Origin: Curtobacterium guangdongense
Lineage (GTDB): Bacteria; Actinomycetota; Actinomycetes; Actinomycetales; Microbacteriaceae
Assembly: GCF_049341845.1 (NCBI RefSeq)
Contig: NZ_JBMPIT010000006.1
Coordinates: 248,001-312,000, forward strand
DNA: 64,000 nucleotides
Direction: 5' to 3'
Shown here: one piece after another, positions 1-7,959 of the stretch
Layout of the letters: each line of letters opens with the position of its first letter
Numbering within the stretch: position 1 is the stretch's first letter
Notes under the pieces: model-generated
Databases searched by the model: none
What the model was told of the DNA's origin: nothing
The model's input: the letters and a program-made list of their open reading frames with translations, nothing else
Position numbers and translations under genes: made by a program

Positions 1-835
1 CACCGGTCCCGGGCGTGCCCGGAAGCACGTCCGGGACGGTTCCCACGGCGGTCCCGACGCCGCCGAGGGTGTCATCGACCAGCCCGCTGACCGGTGCGGT
101 CACCGTGCCGAGCGTGTCGTCGCCGAGCAGCGAGCCCACGACGGGGACGGCGCCGACGACGTGGTCGAGGGTGCTGACGACCGTCGTGACCGGGCGTGCG
201 TCGGTGAGTGCCTGCACGGTCCCGGTGACGGGACGGAGCACGGTGGCGACGGTGCCGGCGAGCGGACGGGAGGCACTGGTCGCCTCCGCAGGGTCGGCCG
301 ACGTGGTCGACGTGCCCGGCGCCGTCGTGGTGGTCGGCTCGGCCGGCTGCGATGCGGTCGGCTGGGTCGGAGTCGCCGGTCCGGGAGCCGTCGATGTGGC
401 GGCCGGCTGCGGCGTGGACGGCTGCGCGGGGGTGCTCGACGGCGGTGCTGCCGGAGCGGGCGCTGTCGCCGGGGCGGGTGCCGCGGCCGGGGCTGGTGCC
501 GATGCCGGTGCGGCGGGGGCAGGCGCGGCCTGGGCTGCGGGGACGACGGCCTGGTGCACGGGGTCCACGACGTCATCGAGGACCTGCCCGACACCACCGG
601 CGACGCCGTGCACGGTGTCGCCGAGGCCCTGCACGAGCCCGCCGACGAGCCCCTGTTGAGCAGGCTGCGGCTGTGCTGGCTGGGTTTGGGCCGGCGGCGC
701 TGGAACGCCTTCCGTGGCGGACGCCGAGTGCGCACCGAAGGTCAGCGAGAGCAGCACGGCGGCGGCGCTCACCCCGGTGCCCACGAGGGCGTACCGGATC
801 GCAGCGTGCCAGGGTGCACGCAACGGCTTGTCCAT
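1..835 (-). CDS. Secreted Pro/Ala/Thr-rich protein, 3' end outside the window
   Basis: Reading the minus strand from an ATG at 833-835 gives an open frame of about 278 codons to the window edge. The start is chosen because GGAGGT lies six bases upstream and a classical export signal follows: basic residues, a hydrophobic stretch at about residues 11-36, and a likely signal-peptidase site near SASA (37-40). A Gly/Val-rich segment (about 60-90) is followed by a long Ala-Pro-Thr linker (about 95-190) and a second Gly/Val/Thr region with repeated GTV motifs. This looks like an exported, low-complexity wall-associated protein. No enzymatic domain is visible. The plus strand is also open here, but only this frame has an RBS and signal peptide. 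Confidence 0.75.
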   Translation of the reverse strand, partial: MDKPLRAPWHAAIRYALVGTGVSAAAVLLSLTFGAHSASATEGVPAPPAQTQPAQPQPAQQGLVGGLVQGLGDTVHGVAGGVGQVLDDVVDPVHQAVVPAAQAAPAPAAPASAPAPAAAPAPATAPAPAAPPSSTPAQPSTPQPAATSTAPGPATPTQPTASQPAEPTTTTAPGTSTTSADPAEATSASRPLAGTVATVLRPVTGTVQALTDARPVTTVVSTLDHVVGAVPVVGSLLGDDTLGTVTAPVSGLVDDTLGGVGTAVGTVPDVLPGTPGTG

Positions 836-945
836 GCGCTCACCTCCTGATCTGGCTGCGCACGTAGAGTGGTTGACCGGCACGTTACGCCCGATCGGGC
901 GAACGCGCATCCCTTTTCCCAAGGAACCGTCAGGAACAGCTCGGC

Positions 946-1377
946 ATGACCTCGATCTTCAGCGCCCCCACCCGCAACCTCGACATCGTCACGCTGCACG
1001 AGATCCTCCGGCTCCGCCAGGACGTCTTCGTCGTCGAGCAGGCGGCTGCCTACCCGGACATCGACGGCCGCGACCTCGAGCCGGGCACGATCCAGTTCTG
1101 GGCGGGCGAGGGCTCGGTCGACGCCACCCTGCGCCTGCTCCGCGAGCCCGACGGCACCGAGCGCATCGGGCGTGTGGCGACCGTGACGGCGGCTCGGGGC
1201 AGGGGCCTCGCCGGAGAGCTCATGGAGGCCGCGATCGCCGAGACGCGCTCCCCCGTCGTGTCGATCGACGCGCAGGAGCACCTCGAACAGTGGTACGGCC
1301 GGTTCGGGTTCGTCCGCTCCGGGGACCGGTTCCACGAGGACGGCATCCCGCACATCCCGATGACCCGCACGCGGTAG
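946..1377 (+). CDS. ElaA-like GNAT N-acetyltransferase
   Basis: A 143-residue single-domain protein that looks like the ElaA branch of GNAT acetyltransferases. The N-terminal LRQDVFVVEQ segment (about residues 22-31), including VFVVEQ, and the PDIDGRDLE segment are typical of ElaA. The acetyl-CoA pyrophosphate-binding loop is ARGRGLAG near residues 84-91, and the C-terminal half carries the YGRFGF motif. Substrate is unknown; ElaA family members have poorly defined targets. An AGGAA about ten bases upstream is a plausible RBS. It is transcribed away from the secreted protein gene and converges on the Lrp gene. Confidence 0.85.
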   Translation: MTSIFSAPTRNLDIVTLHEILRLRQDVFVVEQAAAYPDIDGRDLEPGTIQFWAGEGSVDATLRLLREPDGTERIGRVATVTAARGRGLAGELMEAAIAETRSPVVSIDAQEHLEQWYGRFGFVRSGDRFHEDGIPHIPMTRTR

Positions 1378-1404
1378 CGCGCCCGTCCTTCGCGCACTCG
1401 ACGC

Positions 1405-1932
1405 TCAGGCGCGCCAGCGGCGGAGCTCGTCGTACGAACGGGCCTGGCGCACCCGGTCCGCGACCAGGCGCTCGAACACGATGTTCGTCTGCGTCGTCGC
1501 GACGGACGGGTCCCCGCTCAGCTCGTCCGCGACGAAGTCCCGCAGCTGCTCGGTCGACGTGCACGCGATGTGCACGAGGAAGTCCTTGTCCCCCGCGAGG
1601 AAGGACACGTCGAGCACGACGGGCACCCGGAGCAGGCGCTTCGCGAAGTCCCGGAGCTCGTGCCGTGCTGCCGCGTGCACCCGGACGGAGACCATCGCCT
1701 CGATCGAGAACCCCAGCCGAGCCACGTCGACGTCCGCTCGGTAGCCGCGGATGACCCCGGCGTCCTCGAGGGCACGGACCCGTGCGAGACACGTCGACGG
1801 CGCGATGCCCACCGCGGCGGCGAGCCGGTTGTTCGGGATCCGGGCATCGGCGGCGAGGGTCCAGAGGATGCGCTCGTCGACCTCGTCGAGGCGCGGGGCC
1901 GGGTCGGGTCGGCGGACTGGGCGATCGGACAC
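1405..1932 (-). CDS. Lrp/AsnC family transcriptional regulator
   Basis: A 175-residue protein with an N-terminal winged HTH (about residues 15-62, with LDEVDERIL and the recognition region GIAPSTCLARVRAL) and a C-terminal RAM ligand-binding domain (about 75-150). This is the normal domain order and length for Lrp/AsnC, which bind DNA as multimers and respond to amino acids. The start is GTG. TACGGT lies six bases before it on the minus strand and no RBS is visible, so the transcript is probably leaderless. No amino-acid gene is adjacent, so the regulated target cannot be inferred. A 23-bp-stem palindrome lies just upstream. Confidence 0.9.
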   Translation of the reverse strand: MSDRPVRRPDPAPRLDEVDERILWTLAADARIPNNRLAAAVGIAPSTCLARVRALEDAGVIRGYRADVDVARLGFSIEAMVSVRVHAAARHELRDFAKRLLRVPVVLDVSFLAGDKDFLVHIACTSTEQLRDFVADELSGDPSVATTQTNIVFERLVADRVRQARSYDELRRWRA

Positions 1933-1959
1933 AGCACCACCGTAACGCGGCCCTGCAGC

Positions 1960-2022
1960 GATCGAGGGAACAGAAATCGTCGAGTGCCGCGCGGGGACCC
2001 GACGATTTCTGTTCCCTCGATC
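1960..2022. repeat. Long inverted repeat, family 1 copy A
   Basis: Two perfect 23-base arms (1960-1982 and 2000-2022) separated by 17 bases. The arm core is tcgagggaacagaa. The same core, also as both arms of a long hairpin, recurs at 39394-39452. It follows the stop codon of the membrane protein gene ending at 2042, so a terminator role is possible, but there is no T tract on either strand. Confidence 0.9.
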
Positions 2023-2041
2023 ACACGGCGCCCGCGTGGCG

Positions 2042-2548
2042 CTACATCGCCAGGGTCATGCCGATCACGGCGACCGTCATCGCGAAGACCTCGCCGCTGC
2101 GCACCGCACGACGGTCATCGCGCGCCCACTCGTACCGCAGGAGCCAGCCGCTGAACGCGCAGTACCCGATCACGCCGCCTCCGAGGACCGCCGACAGCGC
2201 GATCCCGTGCCCGGCGTGCGCGTCCGCGATCCCGGTCGCGTGCCCCATCAGGAGCATCCCCGCCATCACGACCGAGGAGAGCGCCCGGTGCACGTCCATC
2301 GGCTCGGCCCGGCGCCCGTCCGCCCGGCGACGACGCATCACCGGCAGCGGCGCGAGGAGCAGCAGCAGCGTCGCCGCGAGGAGCGTCCACACGGCCCCGG
2401 CGTGCACGACGGGCATCACCATCGCGACGAGCATCACCGCGGCGGGAACGATCACACCGGGGCGCGGACGGTACCGGTCCCCGACGATGCAGCACACCGA
2501 GGCGAACTGCGGCACGACGAGCATGGCGTCGGCGACGGTCTCGTGCAC
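2042..2548 (-). CDS. Multi-pass membrane protein of unknown function
   Basis: 168 residues from a GTG start, with about five hydrophobic segments (approximately residues 30-50, 52-70, 90-107, 115-135 and 150-168) separated by short basic loops. The run of arginines after the second segment (RRRRADGRR) predicts a cytoplasmic loop. I recognise no domain. It lies 19 bases downstream of the DUF5997 gene on the same strand and is probably co-transcribed with it. No clear RBS is visible, so translational start is uncertain by a few codons. Confidence 0.7.
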   Translation of the reverse strand: MHETVADAMLVVPQFASVCCIVGDRYRPRPGVIVPAAVMLVAMVMPVVHAGAVWTLLAATLLLLLAPLPVMRRRRADGRRAEPMDVHRALSSVVMAGMLLMGHATGIADAHAGHGIALSAVLGGGVIGYCAFSGWLLRYEWARDDRRAVRSGEVFAMTVAVIGMTLAM

Positions 2549-2567
2549 TGGTGGTCCCGGGTGGAGG

Positions 2568-2954
2568 TCAGTCCTGCTTCGCCGCGGCGCGCGCGGCGCG
2601 GTCCTGCTTCACGCGGGCGTTCTCGGCGTGCACGGCGGCCTGCGTGGCACGCTCCTGCACGAGCCACTCGGGCTTCTCGACGAGCAGGTCCTTGATCTGC
2701 GCGGTCGTCAGCGGCTCGTCGATGCCCGATCGGCCGAGACCGGAGATCGACACGCCGAGCTTCTGCGCGACGACGGGACGCGGGTGCGGGCCGTCGCGAC
2801 GGAGTTCCTCGAGCCACGTCGGCGGCTCGGTCCGCAGTTCCTCGAAGGCGGTCCGCGTGACGGGCGCGTCGCGGAAGGACTCCGGAGCGGCCGACAGCAG
2901 GATGCCGAGCTTCTTCGCAGCCGTCTCGGGCTTCATCGTCTGTTCCTGCGCCAT
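2568..2954 (-). CDS. DUF5997 family protein, HTH-like
   Basis: 128 residues matching the actinobacterial DUF5997 pattern: KPETAAKKLGI near the N-terminus, PPTWLEELRRDGPHPRPVVA in the middle and LLVEKPEWLVQERA near the end. Two segments look like helix-turn-helix units (about residues 11-26 and 61-78, both with an A-x-KLG core). The start at 2954 is chosen because homologous sequence begins there and TACCCT sits exactly seven bases upstream, the pattern of a leaderless transcript. It is divergent from the LysR effector-domain gene across only 33 bases, an arrangement I recall as recurrent for this family. Function is unassigned; DNA binding is inferred from the HTH-like pattern. Confidence 0.85.
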   Translation of the reverse strand: MAQEQTMKPETAAKKLGILLSAAPESFRDAPVTRTAFEELRTEPPTWLEELRRDGPHPRPVVAQKLGVSISGLGRSGIDEPLTTAQIKDLLVEKPEWLVQERATQAAVHAENARVKQDRAARAAAKQD

Positions 2955-2987
2955 GGTGTCAAGGGTACGGCCCCTATGCTCGGTTGC
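2955..2987. promoter_or_regulatory. Compact divergent promoter, both transcripts apparently leaderless
   Basis: Within 33 bases lie TATGCT (plus, 2975-2980), seven bases before the LysR-effector ATG, and TACCCT (minus, at 2962-2967), seven bases before the DUF5997 ATG. No RBS precedes either start. The two -10 elements are so close that transcription in one direction should interfere with the other. Confidence 0.6.
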
Positions 2988-3764
2988 ATGACCGCGGCAC
3001 TCACCATCGCCTTCGTGCCAGGGGTGTCCCCGGCCAAGTGGGCACGCGTGTGGCGTGATCGCTTCCCCTCCGTGGAGCTCCGGCTCCGTCCGATCGGCTC
3101 GTCCGACGTCGATGCGGCGCTGGCCGACGACGTCGACATGGTCTTCGCCCGGATGCCCGTCTCGGACGTCCACAACGCGATCCCGCTCTGGACCGAGACG
3201 GCCGTCGTGGCGACCCCGAAGGACTCCACGCTCGCGGACTCGTCCGAGATCACCCAGGTGGACCTCGACGCCGTGCACGTCATCGACGCCGGCCCGGTGC
3301 CGGCGGACGTCGACGGCGCGCTCGACCTGGTCGAGGCGAACGTCGGTGTCGTCGTGCTCCCCCAGTCCCTCTTCCGCAAGGCCAGCCGCAAGGACCTCGT
3401 CGCTCGCGCGCTCGTCGACTCGCCCGGCACGCGGATCGCGCTCGTGTGGCGGGACGAGGACGCCTCGGAGCTCACCGAGGAGTTCATCGGCGTGGTCCGT
3501 GGGCGGACCGCCAACAGTTCCCGGAGCCAGCCGGACCAGCCGGGAGGCTCGGATCGCGCCGGCGACGCCGACGCACGTCCGTCCCGTGGCGGCGCCAAGG
3601 CCACCGCGGGTGGCAAGGACGCCGCCGGCGGCAAGGCCAAGGCGAAGTCGCCCGGCGGTGCCAAGTCCGGCAGCGGCAAGGGCTCGAACAGCGGCAAGAC
3701 CCCGAAGCCCGGTCGCGGTCGGATGCGGGGCAAACCGAGCCGCGGATCGAAGGGCAACCGATGA
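2988..3764 (+). CDS. LysR-type effector-binding domain protein without HTH, basic C-terminal tail
   Basis: 258 residues. Residues about 5-165 resemble the periplasmic-binding-protein-like effector domain of LysR regulators (TIAFVPGVSPAKW, then a central FARMPV and a late VGVVVLPQSL), but the N-terminal winged HTH of LysR proteins is absent. The last 80-90 residues form a disordered Gly/Lys/Ser/Arg-rich tail that is strongly basic and may bind nucleic acid. A short dispersed element (3537-3552) encodes PGGS at the start of the tail. It is divergent from the DUF5997 gene and overlaps the next GNAT gene by four bases (ATGA). It may work with DUF5997 as a split regulator; this is inference. Confidence 0.8.
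   Translation: MTAALTIAFVPGVSPAKWARVWRDRFPSVELRLRPIGSSDVDAALADDVDMVFARMPVSDVHNAIPLWTETAVVATPKDSTLADSSEITQVDLDAVHVIDAGPVPADVDGALDLVEANVGVVVLPQSLFRKASRKDLVARALVDSPGTRIALVWRDEDASELTEEFIGVVRGRTANSSRSQPDQPGGSDRAGDADARPSRGGAKATAGGKDAAGGKAKAKSPGGAKSGSGKGSNSGKTPKPGRGRMRGKPSRGSKGNR
3537..3552 (+). repeat. Dispersed PGG element inside the LysR-effector gene
   Basis: cagccgggaggctcgg matches the 16-base dispersed element at all but its first three bases. In frame it encodes QPGGS in the disordered tail. Confidence 0.6.
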
Positions 3765-4231
3765 CGGACACGCGCCTGCGGACGATGCCGGCCACGAGCC
3801 TCCCGGCCTGGCTCGACGTGACGATGGCGGAGTACGTCGATTCGCGCATGCAGGCCGGCGAGACCCGCGAGCGGGCCGAGGCCAACAAGCAGAAGTCGCT
3901 CGACCAGTGGTTCCCCGGTGGCGAGCCGCTCGCCGGGCACCACGTGTGGGACGTCCTCGACGGCGACGACACCGTCGTCGGGTACCTGTGGATCGGGCCG
4001 TTCGAGCCGGACGGCTCCGACTGGTGGGTCTTCAACATCGAGGTCGACGAGGCGCACCGCCGGAGGGGCCACGCCCGCCGGGCGCTCGAACTCGGGCACG
4101 CCGTCGCGAAGGACGAGGGCGCGACGAGCATCGGGCTGAACGTGTTCGGCTACAACGCGGGCGCGGCGGCCCTCTACGAGCGGCTCGGGTACGGCGTCAC
4201 CGCGATGCAGATGAAGCTGCCGCTCACCTGA
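3761..4231 (+). CDS. GNAT family N-acetyltransferase
   Basis: 156 residues with a standard GNAT C-terminal half: the VFNIEVDEAHRRRGHARR motif (about residues 88-105, the acetyl-CoA loop being RRRGHAR) followed by GLNVFGYNAGAAALYERLGY, the typical motif-B pattern. The N-terminal part (residues 10-60) is less conserved. The ATG overlaps the LysR-effector stop codon (ATGA), so translation is coupled and the two proteins are probably made together. Substrate unknown. Its last eight bases overlap the 3' end of the convergent DJ-1/PfpI gene. Confidence 0.85.
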   Translation: MTDTRLRTMPATSLPAWLDVTMAEYVDSRMQAGETRERAEANKQKSLDQWFPGGEPLAGHHVWDVLDGDDTVVGYLWIGPFEPDGSDWWVFNIEVDEAHRRRGHARRALELGHAVAKDEGATSIGLNVFGYNAGAAALYERLGYGVTAMQMKLPLT

Positions 4232-5036
4232 TCACGGCGACTGCCGCCCGGGCGACGCGCTCGCCGCGGGACTCCTCGGCTGCTGCACGCGCTTCGGCGA
4301 CCACGCGCGCGTCCGCTCGGTCCGCCGAACCCGCGTCGAACGGTGGTTGGGGGTCGTACTCGATCTGCAGCTGGATGCGCTCGGCGGCCGGCTGCCCGGC
4401 GAGCTCGGACGCGAACCACAGGGCCATGTCGATCCCGGCGCTCACCCCGGCTGCCGTGACGATCGACCCGTCGTCGACCACCCGTTCGTCCACCGGCGTC
4501 GCGCCGAACGCGGCGAGCATCGGCTTCGAGGCCCAGTGCGTCGTCGCCCGCTTGCCGGCGAGGAGCCCGGCGGCGCCGAGGACGAACGCGCCGGTGCACA
4601 CCGAGGTGACCCACGTGGCGCGTTCGGCTTCACGCCGGACGAACCCGACGATCTCGGGGTCGAGCATCGCCTCGAACGCGCCGTCGCCACCGGGGACCAC
4701 GAGGACGTCCGCCGGTGCGGCATCGGCGATCGTCACGGTGGGGACGAGGGAGAGCCCGCAGTCGCTCGGCACCGGGTCGAGTGTGGCGGCGACGTACTCG
4801 ATCCGGGCGCCGGGCACGCGACTGAGGACCTGTGCCGGCCCGGTGAGGTCGAGCTGCGTGAGGTCCGGGAACATCAGGAACGCGATCCGGATCTCCGACG
4901 GATCGTGCTCCGGGGTGGTCACGTCGTCCTCGACGGGATCAGAGGCGGGGACCTCGACGTCGACCGGGACGTCGACGTGCACCGCATCGACGGGGGTGAT
5001 CGGCGTGACCCGGGGGTTCGGGTGCTCGTGCGTCAT
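4224..5036 (-). CDS. DJ-1/PfpI family protein, isonitrile hydratase/GlxA-like
   Basis: 270 residues. After an N-terminal extension of about 48 residues rich in Asp, Val and Pro comes a DJ-1/PfpI fold: IAFLMFPDLTQLDLTGP, DVLVVPGG, and the nucleophile elbow WVTSVCTGAFVLGAAGLL with the reactive cysteine in SVCTG, followed by RATTHW. This pattern is closest to isonitrile hydratase and to the N-terminal half of GlxA regulators; the AraC DNA-binding domain of GlxA is missing. The N-terminal extension is unusual. TAGGGT lies seven bases before the ATG, so the transcript may be leaderless. The gene is convergent with the GNAT gene. Confidence 0.85.
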   Translation of the reverse strand: MTHEHPNPRVTPITPVDAVHVDVPVDVEVPASDPVEDDVTTPEHDPSEIRIAFLMFPDLTQLDLTGPAQVLSRVPGARIEYVAATLDPVPSDCGLSLVPTVTIADAAPADVLVVPGGDGAFEAMLDPEIVGFVRREAERATWVTSVCTGAFVLGAAGLLAGKRATTHWASKPMLAAFGATPVDERVVDDGSIVTAAGVSAGIDMALWFASELAGQPAAERIQLQIEYDPQPPFDAGSADRADARVVAEARAAAEESRGERVARAAVAVIR

Positions 5037-5064
5037 GCCCGCGACCCTAGCCCCGGCTGCCCGT

Positions 5065-5655
5065 TCAGGCCCAGACGCCCGAGGTGCCCCGTCGGTGGCT
5101 GCCGACCAGATGCGTGTCGACGATCCCGAGCGCCTCCATCAGCGCGTACATCGTCGTCGGACCGACGAAGGCGAACCCACGCTTCCGCAGGGCCTTCGAC
5201 AGTGCGAGCGACTCGTCGCTCTTCGTCGGGACGTCCGCGTACGTGACCGGTTCGGGCGTCCGGTCGGGGCGGAAGGACCACACGAAGTCCGCCAGTCCGC
5301 CGTCGTCCCGCAGCGCCACCGTGGCGTTCGCGTTGGTGATCGTGGCGAGAATCTTCGCCCGGTTCCGGACGATGCCGGCGTCCGCCATCAGTCGGGCGAC
5401 GTCCGCCTCGCCGAAGCCCGCGACCACGTCGGCGTCGAAGTCCCTGAAGGCCGCGCGGAACGCCGGACGCTTCGCGAGGATCGTGCGCCACGAGAGGCCG
5501 GACTGGAACGCCTCGAGCGAGAGCCGCTCGAACACCCCGCGCTCGTCCCGAACGGGCATGCCCCACTCGGTGTCGTAGTAGTCGCGCAGCATCGGGTCGG
5601 TCGAGGCCCACACCGGGCGGGCGAGTCCGTCGTCCCCGGTCACCAGATCAGTCAC
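5065..5655 (-). CDS. tag: DNA-3-methyladenine glycosylase I
   Basis: 196 residues from a GTG start. It excises 3-methyladenine in base-excision repair. The family pattern is clear: ARPVWASTDPMLRDYYDTEWGMP near the N-terminus, FERLSLEAFQSGLSWRTIL (substrate pocket), a central HhH-like IVRNRAKILATI, and the KRGFAFVGPTTMYALMEALG region near the C-terminus that normally carries zinc ligands and ends with VGSHRR. The frame stays open upstream to 5775, but GTG at 5655 gives the usual length and has AGGA about eight bases upstream. Confidence 0.93.
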   Translation of the reverse strand: MTDLVTGDDGLARPVWASTDPMLRDYYDTEWGMPVRDERGVFERLSLEAFQSGLSWRTILAKRPAFRAAFRDFDADVVAGFGEADVARLMADAGIVRNRAKILATITNANATVALRDDGGLADFVWSFRPDRTPEPVTYADVPTKSDESLALSKALRKRGFAFVGPTTMYALMEALGIVDTHLVGSHRRGTSGVWA

Positions 5656-5713
5656 GCCCCCATCCTGGCGGACCCGTCCGACATGGTGGTGCGCGCGTCT
5701 GAGCTTCGACGGT

Positions 5714-5777
5714 CGGTGAGATCGCGCTTCGTGTCGGTTGCCGGGCCGACGAACCGACACGAAGTGCGATCTCACCG
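5714..5777. repeat. Long inverted repeat, family 2 copy A
   Basis: Arms of 26 bases (5714-5739 and 5752-5777) with one mismatch and a 12-base loop. The core gagatcgcgcttcgtgtcg recurs in the hairpin at 28149-28204. It lies just past the stop of the copper ATPase gene and upstream of tag. Confidence 0.9.
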
Positions 5778-5806
5778 CAACGACCGCGCCGGCGCGGCGC
5801 CGGCGG

Positions 5807-7933
5807 TCAGGCGCGGAAGCGACGGAGGAGCTGGGCGTTCAGGCTGACGATCACGGTCGACAGGCTCATCAGCACCGCGCCGACCGCCGGGGACAGCAGG
5901 AACCCGACCCCCGCGAGCACCCCGGCCGCGAGGGGTACCGAGAGCACGTTGTACCCGGTGGCCCACACGAGGTTCTGCACCATCTTCCGGTAGGTCGCAC
6001 GTGACAGGTCGATCACGGTGAGCACCCGTCGGGGGTCGTTCGAGGCGAGCACGACACCGGCGCTCTGTACCGCGACGTCCGTCCCCGCACCGATCGCGAT
6101 GCCGACGTCAGCACGGGCGAGTGCCGGAGCGTCGTTCACACCGTCGCCGACCATCGCGACCACGGCTCCGGTCTCCTGCAGTCGTGCGACCTCGCCGTCC
6201 TTGTCCTCCGGCAGGACCTCGGCACGGACCTCGTCGATGCCGAGCTCCCGCGCGACCGCATCGGCGACCTGCTGGGCGTCTCCGGTGACCATCGCCACCC
6301 GGATCCCGCGGTCGTGCAGGGCACGGACGGCCTCGGCGGACTCCTGGCGGACGGCGTCGCGCACGGCGAAGGCGGCCTGCACCGTGCCGTCGACCACCGC
6401 GACGATGACCGCCGCTCCGTCCGCACGCCACCCGTCGACGGCGGACTCGAACGCGGACGGCATGGTCGCACCGCTCTCCCGGAGCATCGCGGGTCCGCCG
6501 ACCTCGACACGTCGGCCCTCGACGACGGCGCTGACCCCGCGGCCGGGGACGGACCCGGTGTCGGTCACCCGGTCGGGCACGGGCACGCCACGGCCGGTCG
6601 CCGCGCTGACGATCGCGCGCGCCACCGGGTGTTCGCTGTCCCGCTCGGCGGCCGCGGCGAGCCCCAGGACGGCGTCGTCCCCGACGGTGTCGACGACCTC
6701 CGGCGCCCCGGTCGTGAGCGTGCCGGTCTTGTCGAACACGACGGTGTCGACGTTCCGCATCGCCTCGAGCGCGAGCCGGTCCTTCACGAGGATCCCGGCC
6801 TTCGCGGCGCGCTCGGTGGAGATCGCGACGACGAGCGGGATCGCGAGACCGAGGGCGTGCGGGCAGGCGATGATCAGCACGGTGACGGTGCGGGTGATCG
6901 CCTCGGTCGGGCTGCCGAGGAGCAGCCACACCACGAAGGTGATGATCGCCGCTCCGGTGGCGAAGTAGAAGAGCAGCGCCGCAGCACGGTCGGCCAGGAC
7001 CTGCGTCCGCGACGACGACGACTGTGCCTCGGCGACCATCCGCTGGATGCCCGACAGGGCGGTGTCGTCGCCGGTCGCGGTGATCCGGACGCGGATCGAG
7101 CTGTCCGTCGCCACGGTGCCCGCGACGACGCGGTCACCCGAGGTCCGCTCGACGGCTGCGGACTCCCCCGTGATCATCGACTCGTCCACCTGCGCGCGTC
7201 CGTCGACGACCTCGCCGTCCGCCGGGACGCGGCCGCCTGGGCGGACCACGACCGTCTGGCCGACCTGGAGGCTCGACACCGGCACCCGGGACACGTCGCC
7301 CTGGTCGTCGACCACGTCCGCCTCGTCGGGCAGCAGGGCCGCAAGCGCGTCGAGGGCACTCGACGCGACGCCCATGGCGCGCATCTCGATCCAGTGTCCG
7401 AGCAGCATGATCACGATGAGGAGCGCGAGCTCCCACCAGAAGTCGAGGTCGAGCCCGAACAGGCCGAGGCTCGTGATCCACGACGCGACGAAGGCCACGA
7501 CGATCGCCATGCCGATCAGGAGCATCATGCCCGGCCGCTTCGTCCGGGCCTCCGACCACCCACCGGTCAGGAACGGCCAGCCTCCGTACACGAACAGGAC
7601 CGTGCCGAGCACCGGGGAGACCCAGCCCGCCCAGGCCGCGTCGGGAAGTGGATAGTCCAGGATGTCGGCGAACATCGTGCTGAACGCCACGACCGGGACC
7701 GCGAGGACGAGGCTCCACCAGAAGCGGTCCCGGAACATCGCCGCGTGGTCGCCGTGTTCGCCGTGCCCGTGGTGCATGTGGTCGTGCCCGCCGGGCCCCG
7801 CGGTTCCGCCGTGATCCGCGTGGTGGTCGTGGCCGGCGTGCTCGTCGTGCTCGTGGTGGGCATGGTCGTCGTGCACGTGTCCCTGGTGGTCCGCGTGCTC
7901 GTCGACGGTGGTTCCGTGGCGGTGCTCGTCCAT
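5807..7933 (-). CDS. copB: CopB-type copper-translocating P1B ATPase
   Basis: About 708 residues. An N-terminal His-rich tail (residues 1-65, many HxH and HxHH clusters) is followed by the P1B-type core: transmembrane helices, the TGES actuator motif, the ion-binding CPH motif in IIACPHALGLA, the phosphorylation site DKTGTLTTG, SEHPVARAI and MVGDGVNDAPAL. CPH instead of CPC is the signature of CopB/P1B-3 type pumps, usually assigned to Cu(II) or Cu(I)/Ag export. There are two in-frame ATGs, at 7945 and 7933. I prefer 7933 because 7945 lies inside the operator palindrome and TATGGT is seven bases before 7933. Confidence 0.93.
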   Translation of the reverse strand: MDEHRHGTTVDEHADHQGHVHDDHAHHEHDEHAGHDHHADHGGTAGPGGHDHMHHGHGEHGDHAAMFRDRFWWSLVLAVPVVAFSTMFADILDYPLPDAAWAGWVSPVLGTVLFVYGGWPFLTGGWSEARTKRPGMMLLIGMAIVVAFVASWITSLGLFGLDLDFWWELALLIVIMLLGHWIEMRAMGVASSALDALAALLPDEADVVDDQGDVSRVPVSSLQVGQTVVVRPGGRVPADGEVVDGRAQVDESMITGESAAVERTSGDRVVAGTVATDSSIRVRITATGDDTALSGIQRMVAEAQSSSSRTQVLADRAAALLFYFATGAAIITFVVWLLLGSPTEAITRTVTVLIIACPHALGLAIPLVVAISTERAAKAGILVKDRLALEAMRNVDTVVFDKTGTLTTGAPEVVDTVGDDAVLGLAAAAERDSEHPVARAIVSAATGRGVPVPDRVTDTGSVPGRGVSAVVEGRRVEVGGPAMLRESGATMPSAFESAVDGWRADGAAVIVAVVDGTVQAAFAVRDAVRQESAEAVRALHDRGIRVAMVTGDAQQVADAVARELGIDEVRAEVLPEDKDGEVARLQETGAVVAMVGDGVNDAPALARADVGIAIGAGTDVAVQSAGVVLASNDPRRVLTVIDLSRATYRKMVQNLVWATGYNVLSVPLAAGVLAGVGFLLSPAVGAVLMSLSTVIVSLNAQLLRRFRA

Positions 7934-7944
7934 GCCGTCCACCA

Positions 7945-7959
7945 TACCCCCTAGGGGTA
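7945..7959. promoter_or_regulatory. CsoR-like copper operator
   Basis: taccccctaggggta is a perfect 15-base palindrome of the kind bound by CsoR copper repressors. It abuts the start of the copper ATPase and overlaps its predicted -10 region, so binding would block transcription. No csoR gene is in the window. Confidence 0.7.

Noticed and set aside
100..735. Arg/Pro-rich minus-strand frame in the first gene region
   Set aside because: It is in the wrong frame. The frame starting at 835 has a strong RBS and a signal peptide and runs through the whole region.
3055..5847. A very long open frame on the plus strand (about 930 codons)
   Set aside because: It is Arg/Ser/Pro-rich and runs across several well-supported genes on both strands; it reflects the scarcity of stop codons at high G+C.
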